From positions 951,316 to 1,015,315 of the forward strand of contig NW_002060960.1 of the NCBI RefSeq assembly GCF_000150275.1: a stretch of DNA of 64,000 bases, read 5' to 3'. Source of the stretch: Trichoplax adhaerens. Lineage: Eukaryota; Placozoa; Uniplacotomia; Trichoplacea; Trichoplacidae. The position numbers were made by a program, and so were the translations under genes. Below, in pieces: positions 1-13,900 of the stretch (position 1 is its first letter; each line of letters starts with the position of its first letter). Under the pieces are notes generated by a model. The model was not told the DNA's origin. It made no database searches and saw nothing but the letters and a program-made list of their open reading frames with translations.

Positions 1-57
1 CTTTAAATTTCCTAAGCCCGCAATTAATATATACTTTTTTTCCATTTCGATGGACAG

Positions 58-426
58 ATGGAAGTTGGCGAATGGGTCTATTATGAAAGTGAGTGCATTT
101 ATTATTTCTTAAAATGTATAAGATAATTCTATCGTAAACAGAAAATCGTATAACGAAGCTATTTTATTGCAAGATCTGGGGGCATATTCATCCGGTTTAG
201 CCACAGATTTTAATGGATTCAAATGCAAAAAAAAATATTATTTTATAAATGAAAAAGATTGGTATGATACATTTATTGCAATACCCTCTTGTATGTGAAA
301 CTGTTATTTTTGAAATTCACTCCTCAGCAGAAATGCAGTTGCTTAACCGATAATAATAACGCAATTTGCTCTAATTTCGATAGGGATCAATACAAGAAAG
401 AATTATCTCCTTATTTCAAAAATTAA
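58..426 (+). CDS. Ornithine decarboxylase-like, copy 1 (3' end only)
   Basis: This is the last part of a PLP-dependent group IV decarboxylase of the eukaryotic ODC family; the rest lies left of the window. Three exons are visible: 58-88, 174-261 and 384-426. They translate to the C-terminal sheet domain, including the family signature GEWVYYE, then LGAY (the Tyr matches human ODC Tyr389, which contacts the PLP phosphate) and FNGF, and end in ELSPYFKN. Exon lengths (31 and 88 nt) and phases match the same exons of the two complete paralogs downstream. Positions 1-57 are the end of the preceding intron. Whether this copy is catalytically intact cannot be judged, because the Lys69, His197 and Cys360 regions are not in the window. 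The stop codon lies inside a duplicated segment (421-750). Confidence 0.85.
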
Positions 427-750
427 CAAATTGCAGTATATGATCATCAGCTGAGCAGTACTAGTACAAAACCCATAGATTTAAGAGCACACGTATACAT
501 TATTGAATACCCTGTAAGATTTATAATTTTAAGCCTTAAATATTTCTGCAGTCGAGCTTTAGTCGACCAATTTTAGAAATTAAGATTAAAAATTAACAAA
601 TTGCAGTATATGATCATCCGCCGAGCAGTACTAATACAAAACCCATAGATTTAAAAGCACATGGATACATTATTGAATACTCTGTAAGATTTATGATTTA
701 AAGCCTTAAATATTTCTGCAGTCGAGCTTTAGTCGACCAATTTTAGAAAT
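421..750 (+). repeat. Direct duplication of the ODC copy 1 stop/3' flank (2 x 160 bp)
   Basis: Units 421-580 and 591-750 are about 93% identical, with a 170-bp period. Unit 1 begins at the last sense codon and stop of ODC copy 1 (AAT TAA), so the 3' UTR and the stop codon are duplicated. Each unit contains the short inverted motif gtcga...tcgac and ends in ttttagaaat. Confidence 0.9.
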
Positions 751-1584
751 TTGATAATTTCGTGTATAAGTAATCTCTTTTCTTCATACATACAGTTTTT
801 AAATGTGTAACACGATCAGAAAATGTTTGTTGAATTCATGTTTAATATTTAAATTAACTGCTGATACTAAAACTATTACGTTATTCATCAAGGATAAAGT
901 GAAGTTATGCTGAAGATCAGAGTTCATTTCTATTATGATCCTACTACTTTTTCGTTATTTCAAAGTATGATTAGTAATCATAACAGGACTTCAATGCACT
1001 TTAATTTGCTCCTAATAAAATTTGCATTATTCGCGTGAGTTTTAGAAAATTGCTCTGAACCACTGAAAGGTATTAGCCATTAAAATCCTAAGATAATGTT
1101 AAATGTGCACATACATTATAAGGTTTGCCATTGCTAGATAAAGTAGAAATTACTAACTTAATGGCGAATAAATATGCAGCATTAATACTCTAATGCTATT
1201 ACTAAGCTCTACATAGCTATAGGGTTGGCTAAATATTTCATTTGAAAGCAATTGGCATTAGTACTACTACATTGCATTCATCTATTTACTACCCAAAATT
1301 TGTTATTCTAAGGTTTGTTTAATTTATATTGGCCAACTGACTAAATTACACTAAATAAAATTACGCAGCGTGTGATTGCTAGGTCTGCCGGGATAAATAG
1401 AGTTTCTGGATACTGTGCTTAACCACTAGTATTTATTTTGATGCTTCCTACTACAGTCTTGACCTATCAATATCTAAATTTATTTTTATATTCTGTTATC
1501 ATAGATTTTTTGAAACAAAGTACAGTACTAAACCAAATAATATAGATTGAACACTCAATGGTGCTGTAGCAATAACTTTAAACA
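751..1584. other. Intergenic, nothing recognised
   Basis: AT-rich spacer between the duplicated 3' flank and the minisatellite. I see no long reading frame, splice-consistent exon or repeat. Confidence 0.5.
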
Positions 1585-3020
1585 GTTTAACGTACTAGCT
1601 TAACGTCTGATCACTTTGCTGACAGAGATACCGTAGCCTATTCCATTCTTTTAATCCATAAAAACCAGAATAGGTTAACGCTCGAATTCGCTTTAACTTA
1701 CTCGTTTAACGTCCTGTTACTTCGCTGATAGAGATGCTACAGTTTTATCCATTATTTCAATCCATAAAGAGAGAGTATGCTTATATCGCACAGTAATTAA
1801 CTAGCTTAACGTATTGCCACTTGGCTGACAGAGATACTAAAGTCTTTTCCATGCATAAAAAGAGAGTAGGCTTAAAACTTAATACTACTCAGTAATCAGT
1901 TAGCTTAACGTTTTGCCACTTCCCTGGCAGAGATAGATACTATAGTCTTTTCCGTTATTTCAATCCATAAAGAGAGAGTATGCTTATGTTGCACAGTAAT
2001 CAACTAGCTTAACGTCTTACCACTTCGCTGATAGAGATACTACAATTTTTTCCACTATTTCAATCCATGAAACGAGAGTAGACTTAAACTTAGTACTGCT
2101 CAGTCATAAACTAGCTTTAACGTACTAACTTAACGTCTTATTACTTCGCTGATAGAGATCCTACAGTCTTTTCCATCATTTCAATCCATAAAGAGAGTGC
2201 TGACTTATATTTAATAGTTAATATTTAATATTGCTCTGTAATCAACTAGCTTAACGTTTTGCCACTTCGCTGACAGAGATACTAAAGTCTTTTCCATGCA
2301 TAAAAAGAGAGTAGGCTTAAAACTTATTACTACTCAGTAATCAGTTAGCTTAACGTTTTGCCACTTCCCTGGCAGAGATAGGTACTATAGTCTTTTCCGT
2401 TATTTCAATCCATAAAGAGAGAGTATGCTTATGTTGCACAGTAATCAACTAGCTTAACGTCTTGCCACATCGCTGACAGAGATGTTAACGTCCTTTCAAT
2501 CACTAAAAAGAGAGTAAGCTTAAGCTTAACACTGTTCAGTAATCAGCTAGCTTAATGGCGTGCCACTTTACTGGCAGAGATAGATACTACAGACTTTTCC
2601 ATTATTTTAATCCATCAAAAGAGTATAGGCTTACACTTAATATTGCACAGTACTCAACTAGCTTAACGTCTGCACTCGTCGCTGTCAGAAATACTACCGT
2701 TTTTTCCATCATTTCTGTGCATAAAACGGAAGTAACTTACGCTTAATATTGCACAGTAATCAACTAGCTTAGCGTCTTGCCATTTCGCTGTCAGAAATAC
2801 TACCGTCTTTTCCATTATTTCCAAGCATAAAACGAGAGTAGGCTTAAGCTTAAGACTGCTTAGTAATCAACTAATTGAACGTCTTGCCATTTCGCTGGCA
2901 GAAATACTACCGTTTTTGCTATCCTTTGCATGCATAAAACGAGAGAAGGCTTAAGTTGAACACTGCTTAGTAATCAACTGGCTTAACGTCTTGCTACAAA
3001 TCAATAAAGAGAGAGTAAGT
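1585..3020 (+). repeat. Minisatellite array, ~14 units of ~100-130 bp
   Basis: About fourteen diverged tandem units share the core agcttaacgtcttgccact, then cgctgacagagatac, then cttttccat, then cataaa and gagagtaggctta. Unit starts fall near 1591, 1699, 1803, 1908, 2007, 2118, 2249, 2349, 2452, 2549, 2661, 2767, 2873 and 2979. A higher-order duplication is visible: about 1801-2010 and 2247-2460 are nearly identical, offset by about 445 bp, or four basic units. A 63-codon frame inside the array is a by-product of the repeat. Confidence 0.9.
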
Positions 3021-3749
3021 TGAGGCAATTGGTTTTACAATAATTCTCAACTACTTGTTCTATTTCCTGTCTCCCTTGCTCATCCAGAGTTTAATTGCAG
3101 GAAATTTTCACCAAGGTCGTTAGTTCAATTCGCTCTTCTAGACATGAATATTCAACACCTCGTAAACTAGTGTATCATGTACTCCATTGAGCCAAATAAT
3201 CTGTATGGCATTCGAGCAAAGTACAACACAGTAAAGAGCAAAGTTCAAGGTGCTCGTTGAGCATCAATTGCACTAGACTCTACGATATAGGCAAGCAATT
3301 AGCCATTTTTTTCCAGTCAAGCATTAGGAGTTTGCCTTATCCTGCTCATCATAGCCACTACAAGTACGATACTTGATGCAGCCATTTGTCATGCAAATTA
3401 TCTTATTCTTCATTTCCAATGCAATTTGTGTTAGCTGATGTAATTGTTGATGAACGTATACTTATTCAGTATGATTAATTAATTCTTCATACTATGGTGT
3501 TGTTGTTAGCTTAAGGAATAGACTTTCCGATCGATCCTTCTGAATACATTTCAAGTTGGACTGGTAGCAGTCTTCATTTTCCTTCCGTTTTGATTTGTAT
3601 TTTTTGGTGCAGAAATTGTAAGTATCTACTTGTTTCTTTCCTTGTACAAAGATATGATCTTGCTTGTAAGCAATCTTGAAAGGGATTTTACTAAGTGTAC
3701 TATAACAACATCGATCTTGTAGCGTAGAAAAACCTACAGACTCAGCAAG
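3021..3749. other. Intergenic / presumed promoter of ODC copy 2
   Basis: Unique sequence of about 730 bp between the minisatellite and the start codon of ODC copy 2. It should hold the promoter and 5' UTR, but I cannot point to a specific TATA box or initiator. A 98-codon minus-strand frame here has no recognisable content. Confidence 0.4.
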
Positions 3750-6700
3750 ATGGCGTGTCATCGTGCTGCGCCAATAGACATTATACAATCACAATCATTG
3801 CAAGAATTAATTCTGGAAAGAACAAACGCAGCGAAATTAAAAGTAAGTCAACTTCTCCAGCATGCACATTTCAATTTATCCTGATTTGCCACTAGAAATT
3901 CTATTCAAAGGATCATTTGCAAGTCGGTTTGTAGAATGTTCAACATTTCCACTTGGGTGATTTTACTTGAAAATGTTTCTGTTTTAATTTATATTATGGC
4001 GTTAATCAACACGTTGCAAAAAAAGAATGATGATGAACCATTTTATTTAGTGGATATTGGCGACGTTATATACAAGTACGTAACTGTAAGTAAGCGGAAT
4101 GGGATGTTTTTTTACTGTCCTTACTTAAGATTGACGTTATGCCACGGTACTATGTCTTTCTTCACATCTTTAAAATGTTTAACTGGCTAAATCGAAGCAG
4201 CTACAATGTAAAAAGATGACCATAACTGACATTGCATTTCACTTACATTTCTTGTTCAACTCCGAAAAGTACTCTACCTTAGAACACTAAAGAGGTTTAG
4301 ATACTTTTTACCAGACAAAATACAAATGGCCAAAATAATTTTAGAACAAACTCACAGTTACAGCTATTCTAGCCTCTGTACACCACGATTAGATTTGAGC
4401 AATCTTAAATAGCAAGTTCATGTTGTTACACTGTCTAGGCTTTTTATTTTAACTTATTGGTGCTCTATCTTTCATATCTATTATCGTACTTAGATTGAAT
4501 GTTAAGTTGCTAACTTTACCTATAACTACAATGTTGTTATTGATCACTAGTATAATTCTTTTTCTTATTTTCTGATCATGACGCTATTCTTTTTCACATC
4601 TCACGACTGAAATTAGTGGACGTCCATGATGCCTGGTATCAGGCCTTATTTTGGTATGTTTCTTCTACTAGACTTATGACAGCTGTAGTACTTACCTTTC
4701 AGGTACGACTAGCAACTGAAGGTTTATTCGATAATTAATTTTTCCCTTCAAGCTTTGAAATGCCACCCGGATTTCCAGATTATAGCCACTTTATGTAGTT
4801 TAGGTGCTGGTTTGGACGTAGCAAGTGCTGTAAGTTCTGATGTACAATAGTGATGAACAGGCAGAACTTGAGTTATAAAAATATCATTTTGATATTAGGG
4901 AGAAATAGAAATAGCTAGAGCATTAGGTCTCCAAGATGAAGATGTAGTCTACTCCAATACTTGCAAGGGAATTTCTCATATAAGGTATGCTTGCCTAAAA
5001 TTAGAGTCGTGATTACGTATCGTCTATTGCTAATCGCTGTGAATAGAATAAACTTTTATTTCTGAAAGTATCAATGCATAAGAACACTTCATGATCTGAT
5101 ATAAATAACATCCATCTTTATACGGGATGATTCAATGGAATTCAAAATTGCTGACGAATTTATTACCTCGTGTTAATTTTAATCTATTAGGGCAGCAGCT
5201 AAAGAAGGTCTGACGCAGATGTCCTTTGATAGCGAGGTAGAACTACAAAGAATTAAGCTTACATTTCCAAATGCGAAGTAAGTAATTGAATGTGAATCCT
5301 ACGAGTGGATTAGATGCCACTCTTTTCCGATGAATTAATAAATGATTTGGCTTTTACATTATGCAGACTGCTAATACGTTTGCTTGTGGATGACTCACAT
5401 TCCATCCTTAAGGTATAGTAGAGCAATAAGAGAGTTTAATGAGCTCTATTTTTACCCTATTTTTATGCATTTAATACGGTGCTATTAAAATAATAGACAG
5501 GTGCAAAAGCTGGAACTCCGTTCAGTAGAGTATCGCACCTGTTTAAGGTTGCTAAAGAATTAGGTTTAAATGTAGTCGGTACAAGGTAATCGAATGATTC
5601 ACATAGCAATCACCTTAACATGTTCAACTTATAATCAGTAAAATTCGACTTTGATATATTGCTAGCAGTAAACACGGTATGCATGTATGTTCTCCTCTTT
5701 ATTAGAATTTATGCTAGAAAGAGATGGTACTGCCATTAATCAGTACTTAATAGGCTTTCTTTTTGTTCTCTATTCAATATTATTTCAAATACATCACCCA
5801 TTGTTAATACTGTGGACAATTTGAACTATTCCAATAAGTTTTCACATCGGTTCCGGTTGTCATGACCCTAGTGCTTTTACGAAGGCCATAGAAAAGTCTA
5901 AAAAGGCCTTTGATATCGCGGTTAGTCCACTAGTTGTAGTGAAGTAGAACCCTTTAGCCTAACTTAACTACTTAAAATTTAATTTGATTGTTACAACAGA
6001 AAGAGCAAGGCTTGGAACTCAAGGTGCTAGATATTGGAGGTGGATTTCCTGGACATGCAAACACATTATTCGAAAATGTCAGTCCTGATGAATTATTTCA
6101 GTAAATTCAATGCTGCTTTTAAACGTAGAGCTTTTGATTTTCAGATGTGCCATGCTGTCAATCAAGCTATAGACATTCATTTTCCAGCAGATAGTGGAGT
6201 GAAAATAATTGCTGAGCCAGGTAATAGTCTAGATGTTGATACTGATCTCATGAAATCTGCCACATGAAATGATATCTTACAAAGCGTCAGAGATTCTAAG
6301 ATGAAATATCATTAAATGACCTAGTTTGCTCATAATTTGAACATAGGCAGGTTCTTTGCCCATACTTCTTCAACTTTGGTTGCCAATATTATCGGTAAAC
6401 GACTTAGATATAGTGATGACGACGTTCAGATTGAAGGTACGGTATTAAGTGCAATGAAACAGCTTCTAAAATTCGATAAAATAACAAGAATAAGATGGGC
6501 ACGCGTTACTAAATAGCCAAATAACTACACAGAGATACAAAACTGACATATACTCCAATTTTTAATATTCATTTTAGGGCACCCTAATGATACGGAAAAT
6601 ATGGTGATATTTTTTTTAGTTTTAATTACCACCATGCATTAAGTTAATTTTAACACTTCTTATTCATATGATATCTTTTCAGGAAATGCTATATCACATC

Positions 6701-7301
6701 AATGATGGCTTAATCGGCTCTTTTCTTGGAACAATATTAGCACGTCAAAAATATCTTCCACAGCAATTGATACCTACTAAAGGAAAATCTTACCGCAGTA
6801 GTTTATGGGGACCATCATGTGGAGCAATGGATTGCCTTTTAAGTGACTGTAATCTCCCAGAGGTATGATATATATTAATTTGTGGTTATAATGATAGCCT
6901 TTAAAGTTTACGGGCATCTTACTTGAAGTCACATATTTAATCGAGCAGATGGAAGCCGGCGAATGGGTCTACTATGAAGGTACCGTATAAATAACTTTGA
7001 TCTTAAAATACCATTGCGATAATAATTAAAGAGTAAGAGAATTATTTTATTAATAGATATGGGAGCGTATACATCGTGTTTAACCACTAATTTCAATGGA
7101 TTCAAGAACACAACTAGATACTATTACATAAATGAAAAATATTGGTACGACTTGCCATTTTCATCAATGTTGTAGCTTATCTTATTTACAAATTAACTTA
7201 TCAGTTTATGATTAATGAATATCTAACAGATATTTTTTTATTCCAATTGCGATAGGAATCAATACAGGAAAGAATTATCTCCGTATTTTAGTATTGAATA
7301 A
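3750..7301 (+). CDS. ODC1: Ornithine decarboxylase (ODC family), copy 2, complete, 17 exons, ~423 aa
   Basis: Predicted to decarboxylate L-ornithine to putrescine, the entry step of polyamine synthesis, as a cytosolic PLP homodimer. Exons: 3750-3842, 4026-4085, 4617-4653, 4753-4829, 4899-4984, 5191-5277, 5367-5412, 5497-5585, 5839-5920, 6000-6077, 6145-6220, 6347-6436, 6578-6603, 6683-6862, 6949-6979, 7057-7144, 7256-7301. All phases join cleanly. Visible active-site elements (human numbering in brackets): ALKCH with Lys66 [K69, Schiff base], Asp85 [D88], Glu91 [E94], FHIGSGC with His194 [H197], LDIGGGFPG, AEPGR with Glu269 and Arg272 [E274, R277], INDG with Asp317 [D332], WGPSC with Cys355 [C360], MGAY. 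The odd point is that the residue after the Cys is Gly356, where ODC has Asp361. The antizyme-binding region is recognisable, but the long degradation tail of mammalian ODC is absent. The start is supported by an identical 93-nt first exon in copy 3. Confidence 0.92.
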
Positions 7302-10300
7302 TGAGATAAATAATCAACTGCTGGTTTGTTGTAGTGTGGGGTTCGATGTTTAAAATAACGATACTTCTTTTATATGATGTTAGTTTATATGGCAGGATAA
7401 TAATAATTCAGATTTGCTTTTCCATTCTATAAAATGTTCTTTCAAAATTCGGTCATAGGATCTTAAACTTATTATTTAATCATATCAAAATAAAAAATTC
7501 TACTGTTGGTCATAAGATCATGATGTGAGCAAGTATGATTGCTGCACTTTGCTTCACTCTATCTGCAAATTAGCTTTACGGCTACGGTGCTCTGACAGAT
7601 TATGTTCAAATACGACTTCAGATTACCGTGAAACAAGACAATATTAATCCTAATTAAAGTCGCTCACAACTGCTATTCTGATTCAAGTGCCAACTAACTT
7701 GCTTACTTACCAATTAACTCCTTAATAACTAGGTGAAAATTTTCTGATAATACCAATTTAAGCATTGATCAATATGGCGTTGAGCTACATAATTTTACGG
7801 CTGCATGATTCGTTCGTAGACTGGGTGATATGTAACAAGAACTGATGCATCCAATTATAATTATTTTACTTTGTTGACTAATATGAAACTGTTACAACGA
7901 CTATTATATATACGTATTAACCATGCCGCAATTTTACACACTAATTGTTATACTTTACGGAGTAGAAAGGTTACAATGATTGCAAATTTCAGGAAAAAAG
8001 TTCGAAATTAGTATTATTGAATATCGTACTAAATGTAGCTTATTCAATAAGCAACGCTATGCAGACACAGATCCTTTAAGAATTTCTCTACCTCTTTCAG
8101 GCACAGCTTTGCAAGTTGCAATGGTGCTCTTACAGTTTTATGTGACAACTTTATTGCCATTCGTCACGGACTACTTCCTGACAAGTACAATTCTAACGTA
8201 AAGCATTTACATTAAGTTGCTTCTACAGATTCTACCCTAACCTGTCGAAAGATCTAGTAAGAATAAAGTGCTGATACTATAACGCCTAAGAACTACACTT
8301 CTAAAAGGCTCGCAACCAATAGACACACTGTACTATAATCTACAAAATAGCTTTATACTATAATACTGAAATACTCTCTGCAACAATACCATCTAAACTC
8401 TATAATTTAGGCAACGTAGTGCCGCAATACCGTTTTAAAGTGACTTTCTAAAGTCTAGACACATTTAATAAGACACCAGGAATTAAGATTAAGACATTAC
8501 TAGCAAAGGCTAGCTCAGATTACTCGGTGAGCATTTTAATAAATTTTCATGCCTTTGCAAGGAAAATGCGGCCAAGGTTCTGACTATAATGAGTGCACTC
8601 GAAAAACTTGCATTATGCAAATGTTAAATGAAGAAAAATCTCCTACTTATATATTTTTATTGAACATAATTGTTTTACGTGCGAAAGATGCACGTAAGAA
8701 CTGAACCAATTTAATTAGATGGCAGTGTGAGATTCTTACTGCCAGAGCAAACTAAACTATTAATCTCGATAAATCTACCGTCATGACGTACAATGGAATA
8801 GAAATAACGCAAACATACGAGTATATTAATTAAAAATGCGTTTTGCTACATATTTAGAATATAGCTCCTACGTATTAGGGCAATGGTTTTACAAATTGCA
8901 GGTTACTTTATCTCTGTCTTAAATGAACTAGCTTTCAATGCTTGTAGCAAATCTTTGTCGAAACCTTGATAAATTTCAGGTACGTTGCTTTGAATTCAGG
9001 TTTAACCAAAAGTACAGCTAGTGAATAATATCAGTAAAATTGATATATGATATGATACACGAAACAGTATATGGCATTTTAATTTCACCATTAATCTATC
9101 AATTTGCTAATTTCTGGTATTATACTGTAAGATCAGTGAAAGTGATCACGGTTTTATATACATGATAATTAATTCTATTGCAAAAGGATGCTTAAAAGTT
9201 CAATCGTACTTGAAATTAATCTATTGAATCTAATTTATTGCAGTAGAAGTTAGTATAAAGTAAATCTAGTTAACGTTCGTAAAAATTTTAATTCATTTCA
9301 ACTGGTGGTCATGCAATAAAATAAAGTGTTAAAAAAATTCATTCATTCTTTTTAAAGATAGTAATGTGTGATGATGGTATATTTAAGCCAGAGAGATTAA
9401 ACTTAAAATATTTTCATTTAAATCCAATTAGATTTATTTTAAATTAAATTTATGCACCATATGGCACAATATAGTGCTTTTTAATACTGTCTGCTTCAAT
9501 CAGTTACAACTAGTCTGCTACCAGCTAATTCTCCTTTATTACCTAATTGATTCAATAAAATTTCAATAACGTCAACATTTAGAGGATATATGTCCTGTAA
9601 GGACTAAAAATTGCGGCTTAAAGTCTACGATAGCCTGTATGTTAATTTAGTTAGCTGTTGTAGTGCAGCCCCTAATAAGTTTAAGAATAAGATGATTGCA
9701 ATTAGATAGTCTAGAGATAGTCCTTATTAGTAGTTAGATGAACCTAACTTATGCATCAAAGGGAAGTTTATAAGGAACTGTAGTTCTTGCTTCAATTTTA
9801 AGAAGACACTTTATCACAGCAGTTTATCATATATTATCCCTATAGTTCTTAATGCTATTTCTAGACCGATTTGACCTTGTTATCGTTGCCTTCTTGTGAC
9901 AGATTTTGTTCATTAGAGATTACTGTAGGCACTATAACTGTTGTCGTCGCAAATAAATAAGAAGGTAAATAAGCATCAATTATCTTCGAATCGAGGTAGT
10001 TATCTTTACTGTACAGTAGGTATCTGTACTTCTCTCGAATTAAAACAACTTTGTACTTTTACAGATTCAGGCGCCTAACGAGATTAACCGAAAACCTCTT
10101 TATACTTCTGAATGATCTTCTCGTTATATGATGTTGTAGCCCTGAATTATTACTGAATCTACTCACTGTAAATACTTGTATGCTAGGTAACAGAAAGACA
10201 AATTTAACTATGGGCTGCTATTATGCAGGACCATGGTACTACTCAACGAAAATTTTATCATGATCTAAATACCTTGATTGGCCTCCTTTCACCTATTATT

Positions 10301-10916
10301 TTTGATTGTGCTATCCAAACTATTGCTCATAATTAATAAATGTTCATACAGGAACATAATACTGCTCGAAGCATATGTTGGCTTTGATCTAAAAGCCTTG
10401 ATTAGATTCTTTTCACTTACTGTCATTGATCATGCAATCTAAACATTCTGGTAATAATTGGTATTCATATATCATACATTGACAGAAATACAAATGGAAA
10501 TGTAAGCTTTATGTTTTCTATAACCGGCTAAAATGTATACATTTTGTTCCCTATGATTACATAAACACAGAAAAATGTAATCATATTAACTTGTTTTCTT
10601 AATTTTAAGCTAAATTAATTGGTAATAGAAATGTTAGCTCTTAGCGAGCAGTTCTTTGCTTCCACGACTGGATTATTTTAATTACATTAACGGAGGTATG
10701 TTCAATTTAAGTGTGGTAAAGATTTTGCTCTCGAATTTTTCAGTCTATAGACTTGTTTTAAAATCTCAGTTGGTGGTAAGATTGAAAGTAATTTGCTGTA
10801 ATTCACGATAGGTATACAATTTTTACTAAATTCTATACCTAAAAATAGGCTTACTAACGCAACAGTTCTTGACAAGAATATTCAGATGGTTTGTTAAATT
10901 AAGTCTATATCCAAGA
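7302..10916. other. Intergenic between ODC copies 2 and 3
   Basis: About 3.6 kb of AT-rich spacer. A 73-codon plus-strand frame at 7980-8201 has no recognisable domain and no splice-consistent partner exons. No strong internal repeat was seen. The last few hundred bases should contain the promoter of copy 3. Confidence 0.45.
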
Positions 10917-13900
10917 ATGGCTTCCCATCATGTTGTACCATTAGAAGTCACCGAGTCGCAGTCTTTACAAGAAATCATTACTCAAAAAGCGAATGCAGTA
11001 AACTTAAATGTAAGTTTGATTTTTTATTGGATATTATTGGCCAAATGTCCGAATCTATCATTACTTCCTTGATTGCTGCATTATTTTACTTTGCTCGCTG
11101 ATTCAAGCCATAAGCTACTATTGCTTAAATATGGAAATTTATATATAATTTTTTTTGTTTTACCGAATGTCAAAGAATGAAGATGAAGCATTTTATTTGG
11201 TGAATATTGGTGATATTATATACAAGTTTAACACTGTAAGCAAGCTGTAGCTAATATAAAAGACTTAATAAATAATATCGTTACCTAGAAAATATCAGAC
11301 CTATATCAAATTTACCACTTTCTCGATTTATAGATGCAATGAATAGGTTTTATAACTCCTTAGGCTCGCTATCCATTAACTTGAAATTTGAGATTAAAAT
11401 TGAGCAAACCTCTAGTCTCACACAACTTGTGTTACTGTTATTACTAAAATTAACTAAAATTACTACTGTAGATTACCATGCAATCAATCATCGTTGAATT
11501 AACGATAGAATATGTAGCAATGAAAATAAACCAACGTAAATTGACGAAGAAGTGTTCTCGTTTAATCGTAAAACTATCTTAAAATTATCGACAGTAGTAA
11601 GTTTGATAAGTTTACCTAACTTTCCTATGTAAAAGAAATATTTACTATCTCTATCTCCTTAAGACACCAGTCTTATAACCCCTTATTTCTAGTCTCTGTT
11701 AATCTGCCTAAATGCTATTTGAATATCATTTTGGTAGCGATAGAATTTTAAAATAATATGATATTCTGATATTTCTTTTTGCTTATAATAAAATTAGTGG
11801 TTGTCCGCACTACCTCGTGTAAAGCCCTTTTACGGTAATTTCATGCTAGCGTTTGTTACAGTAGATGTAGAGTCGAGTTTAAATAAAAAGAAGCTTTCTA
11901 ATATTTTATGTAATTTCGTCCTTAAGCTATACAATGCAATCCAGACTTTCATCTAGTAGCAGCTTTATGTAGTCTAGGTGCCAGTTTCAGCGTCACAAGT
12001 GCTGTAAGTGATAGAAGTCTAAGAGAAGTGTTTAAATCCTTTAGCGGCATTAAATCAAATTTAATGTTATTGAGATAGGCTGATATACGGTTAACGACTG
12101 CGTTGGATGTCAAAAATGACAATATCATCTATTCAAATCCGTGCAAAGGATTGTCTCATTTAAAGTAAGTGGGACAGAGTATTCTCGATCATTTTAATGA
12201 TGAAATACCAAGCTAATTCCTTCATAAACTGTTAAGATTGTAACGATGTTTTATCTAATATTTAGTTCAAACTATAGAGTTCAGGTATTAAAAGTTAAAG
12301 ATTTTTCTATGCAAAATCTGATGACGAATATTCACCATGACTTATTGAGAAGCCAGTTTTGTTGCAGCGTTTTTGATTTTGGATACTTCATATTTAGGGT
12401 GGCTCTGAAAAAAGGAATAACTCTGATGACTTTCGATAGCGAAGGAGAACTACAGCGAATAAAGCGTATGGTTCCACATGCAAAGTAAATAGTAGGGTTT
12501 AATTTTGAAATGATACTCATATTGGATAGATCGACAATTTTTTGAAATTATTGACTGGAATAGATTGCTGTTACGACTGAAAGTTGATGATTCTAAAGCG
12601 GCTTTTCCGGTATGTACGGTCAAAAAAATTTGAAATAAACTTTCATTTTTCTCTGCTTAGATTTCATGATACAAACTAATCTACGTCCACTTTAGTTAGG
12701 GGCGAAGTATGGAGTACCATTCTCTAGAGTGTTGCACTTATTTAAAGTTGCTAGAAAATTAAGTTTAAATGTAATAGGAATAAGGTAAGAAAACTAGTAA
12801 TTAACCATAATTTATTACTTGAAGTTGGACCGACGATGATTAGTTTGTTCTTATTTAAAATAATAAAAAAATATACTTGACAAATATGGTAAATAAATTT
12901 AAAATACAGGAATAAGTCCTTGTGTTAAAAGATAATTATGCTGATTTAGTTTCCATGTTGGTTCTGGCTGTGATGACCCCGATTCTTTTACTAAAGCTAT
13001 TGAAAAGTCCAAAAAAGCGTTCAATCTAGCAGTTAGCTTCCGAGTTGCTTTTTAAGATTATATATAGTAAGACTGAATTAAAATAACGACTTTTTAATGC
13101 GAGTCGCAATATTTAATTACTTTAACAGAAAGAGATTGGCTTGGATCTCACATTACTAGATATCGGTGGCGGATATCCGGGGATTGAAGATACGTTATTT
13201 GAAAATGTAAAAAGAGATTTACTTATTCCACGATTAATTATACTTATTTGTATGTCGGATTTGATGGCCAAAGCACTTTATTTTCAGGTTTGTGGAGCCA
13301 TTACTGAAGCACTTGACAAATATTTTCCTACAGAATGTGGAGTTGAGATAATAGCAGAGCCAGGTAGAACCTTTTTGACTAAGGATAAATGTTACATAAA
13401 ATTTGGCCGTCCTTATCACGGCAATGGATTAAAAGTCTAGATGAATCTTAGTCTATGATCGATGCTAAAGGTTTAACGTTATTACTTGTATTTTGGTGGC
13501 TAGGAAAATATTTTACTACCTCTTCAATGATTTTAGTCACGAATGTCATTGGTAAACGTCTGAGATACGATGATAATGTGAAAACTGAACGTATGTAATC
13601 TATTAATAGAAAGACCATTTTTTCTGATACTATGCTTTCGATAGAGTCATTATGATCATTTAATATTGATGTAAAACTTGAACTCTAATAATACCAGAAA
13701 AAATTAAAAAATTGCTTTTCATCGTAATTGATAATTTCAGAGAATCAATCCCATAAGGAAAGCATGGTTAGGGCATATTATTTGCATTACATTTTCGAAA
13801 ATACTGGTTTCATTCTTTTTGTTTGCATGATTACTTTTATAGGAATGCATGTATCATATTAATGATGGCTTGCATGGATCTTTCCTTCGAAGATTATTCA

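Noticed and set aside
2555-2746. 63-codon ORF within the minisatellite
   Set aside because: It lies wholly in tandem repeat units and the frame is not kept from unit to unit.
10869-10916. In-frame ATG 16 codons upstream of the ODC copy 3 start
   Set aside because: Both complete paralogs have a 93-nt first exon starting at the later ATG (MACH/MASH), and the extra residues have no counterpart in copy 2.
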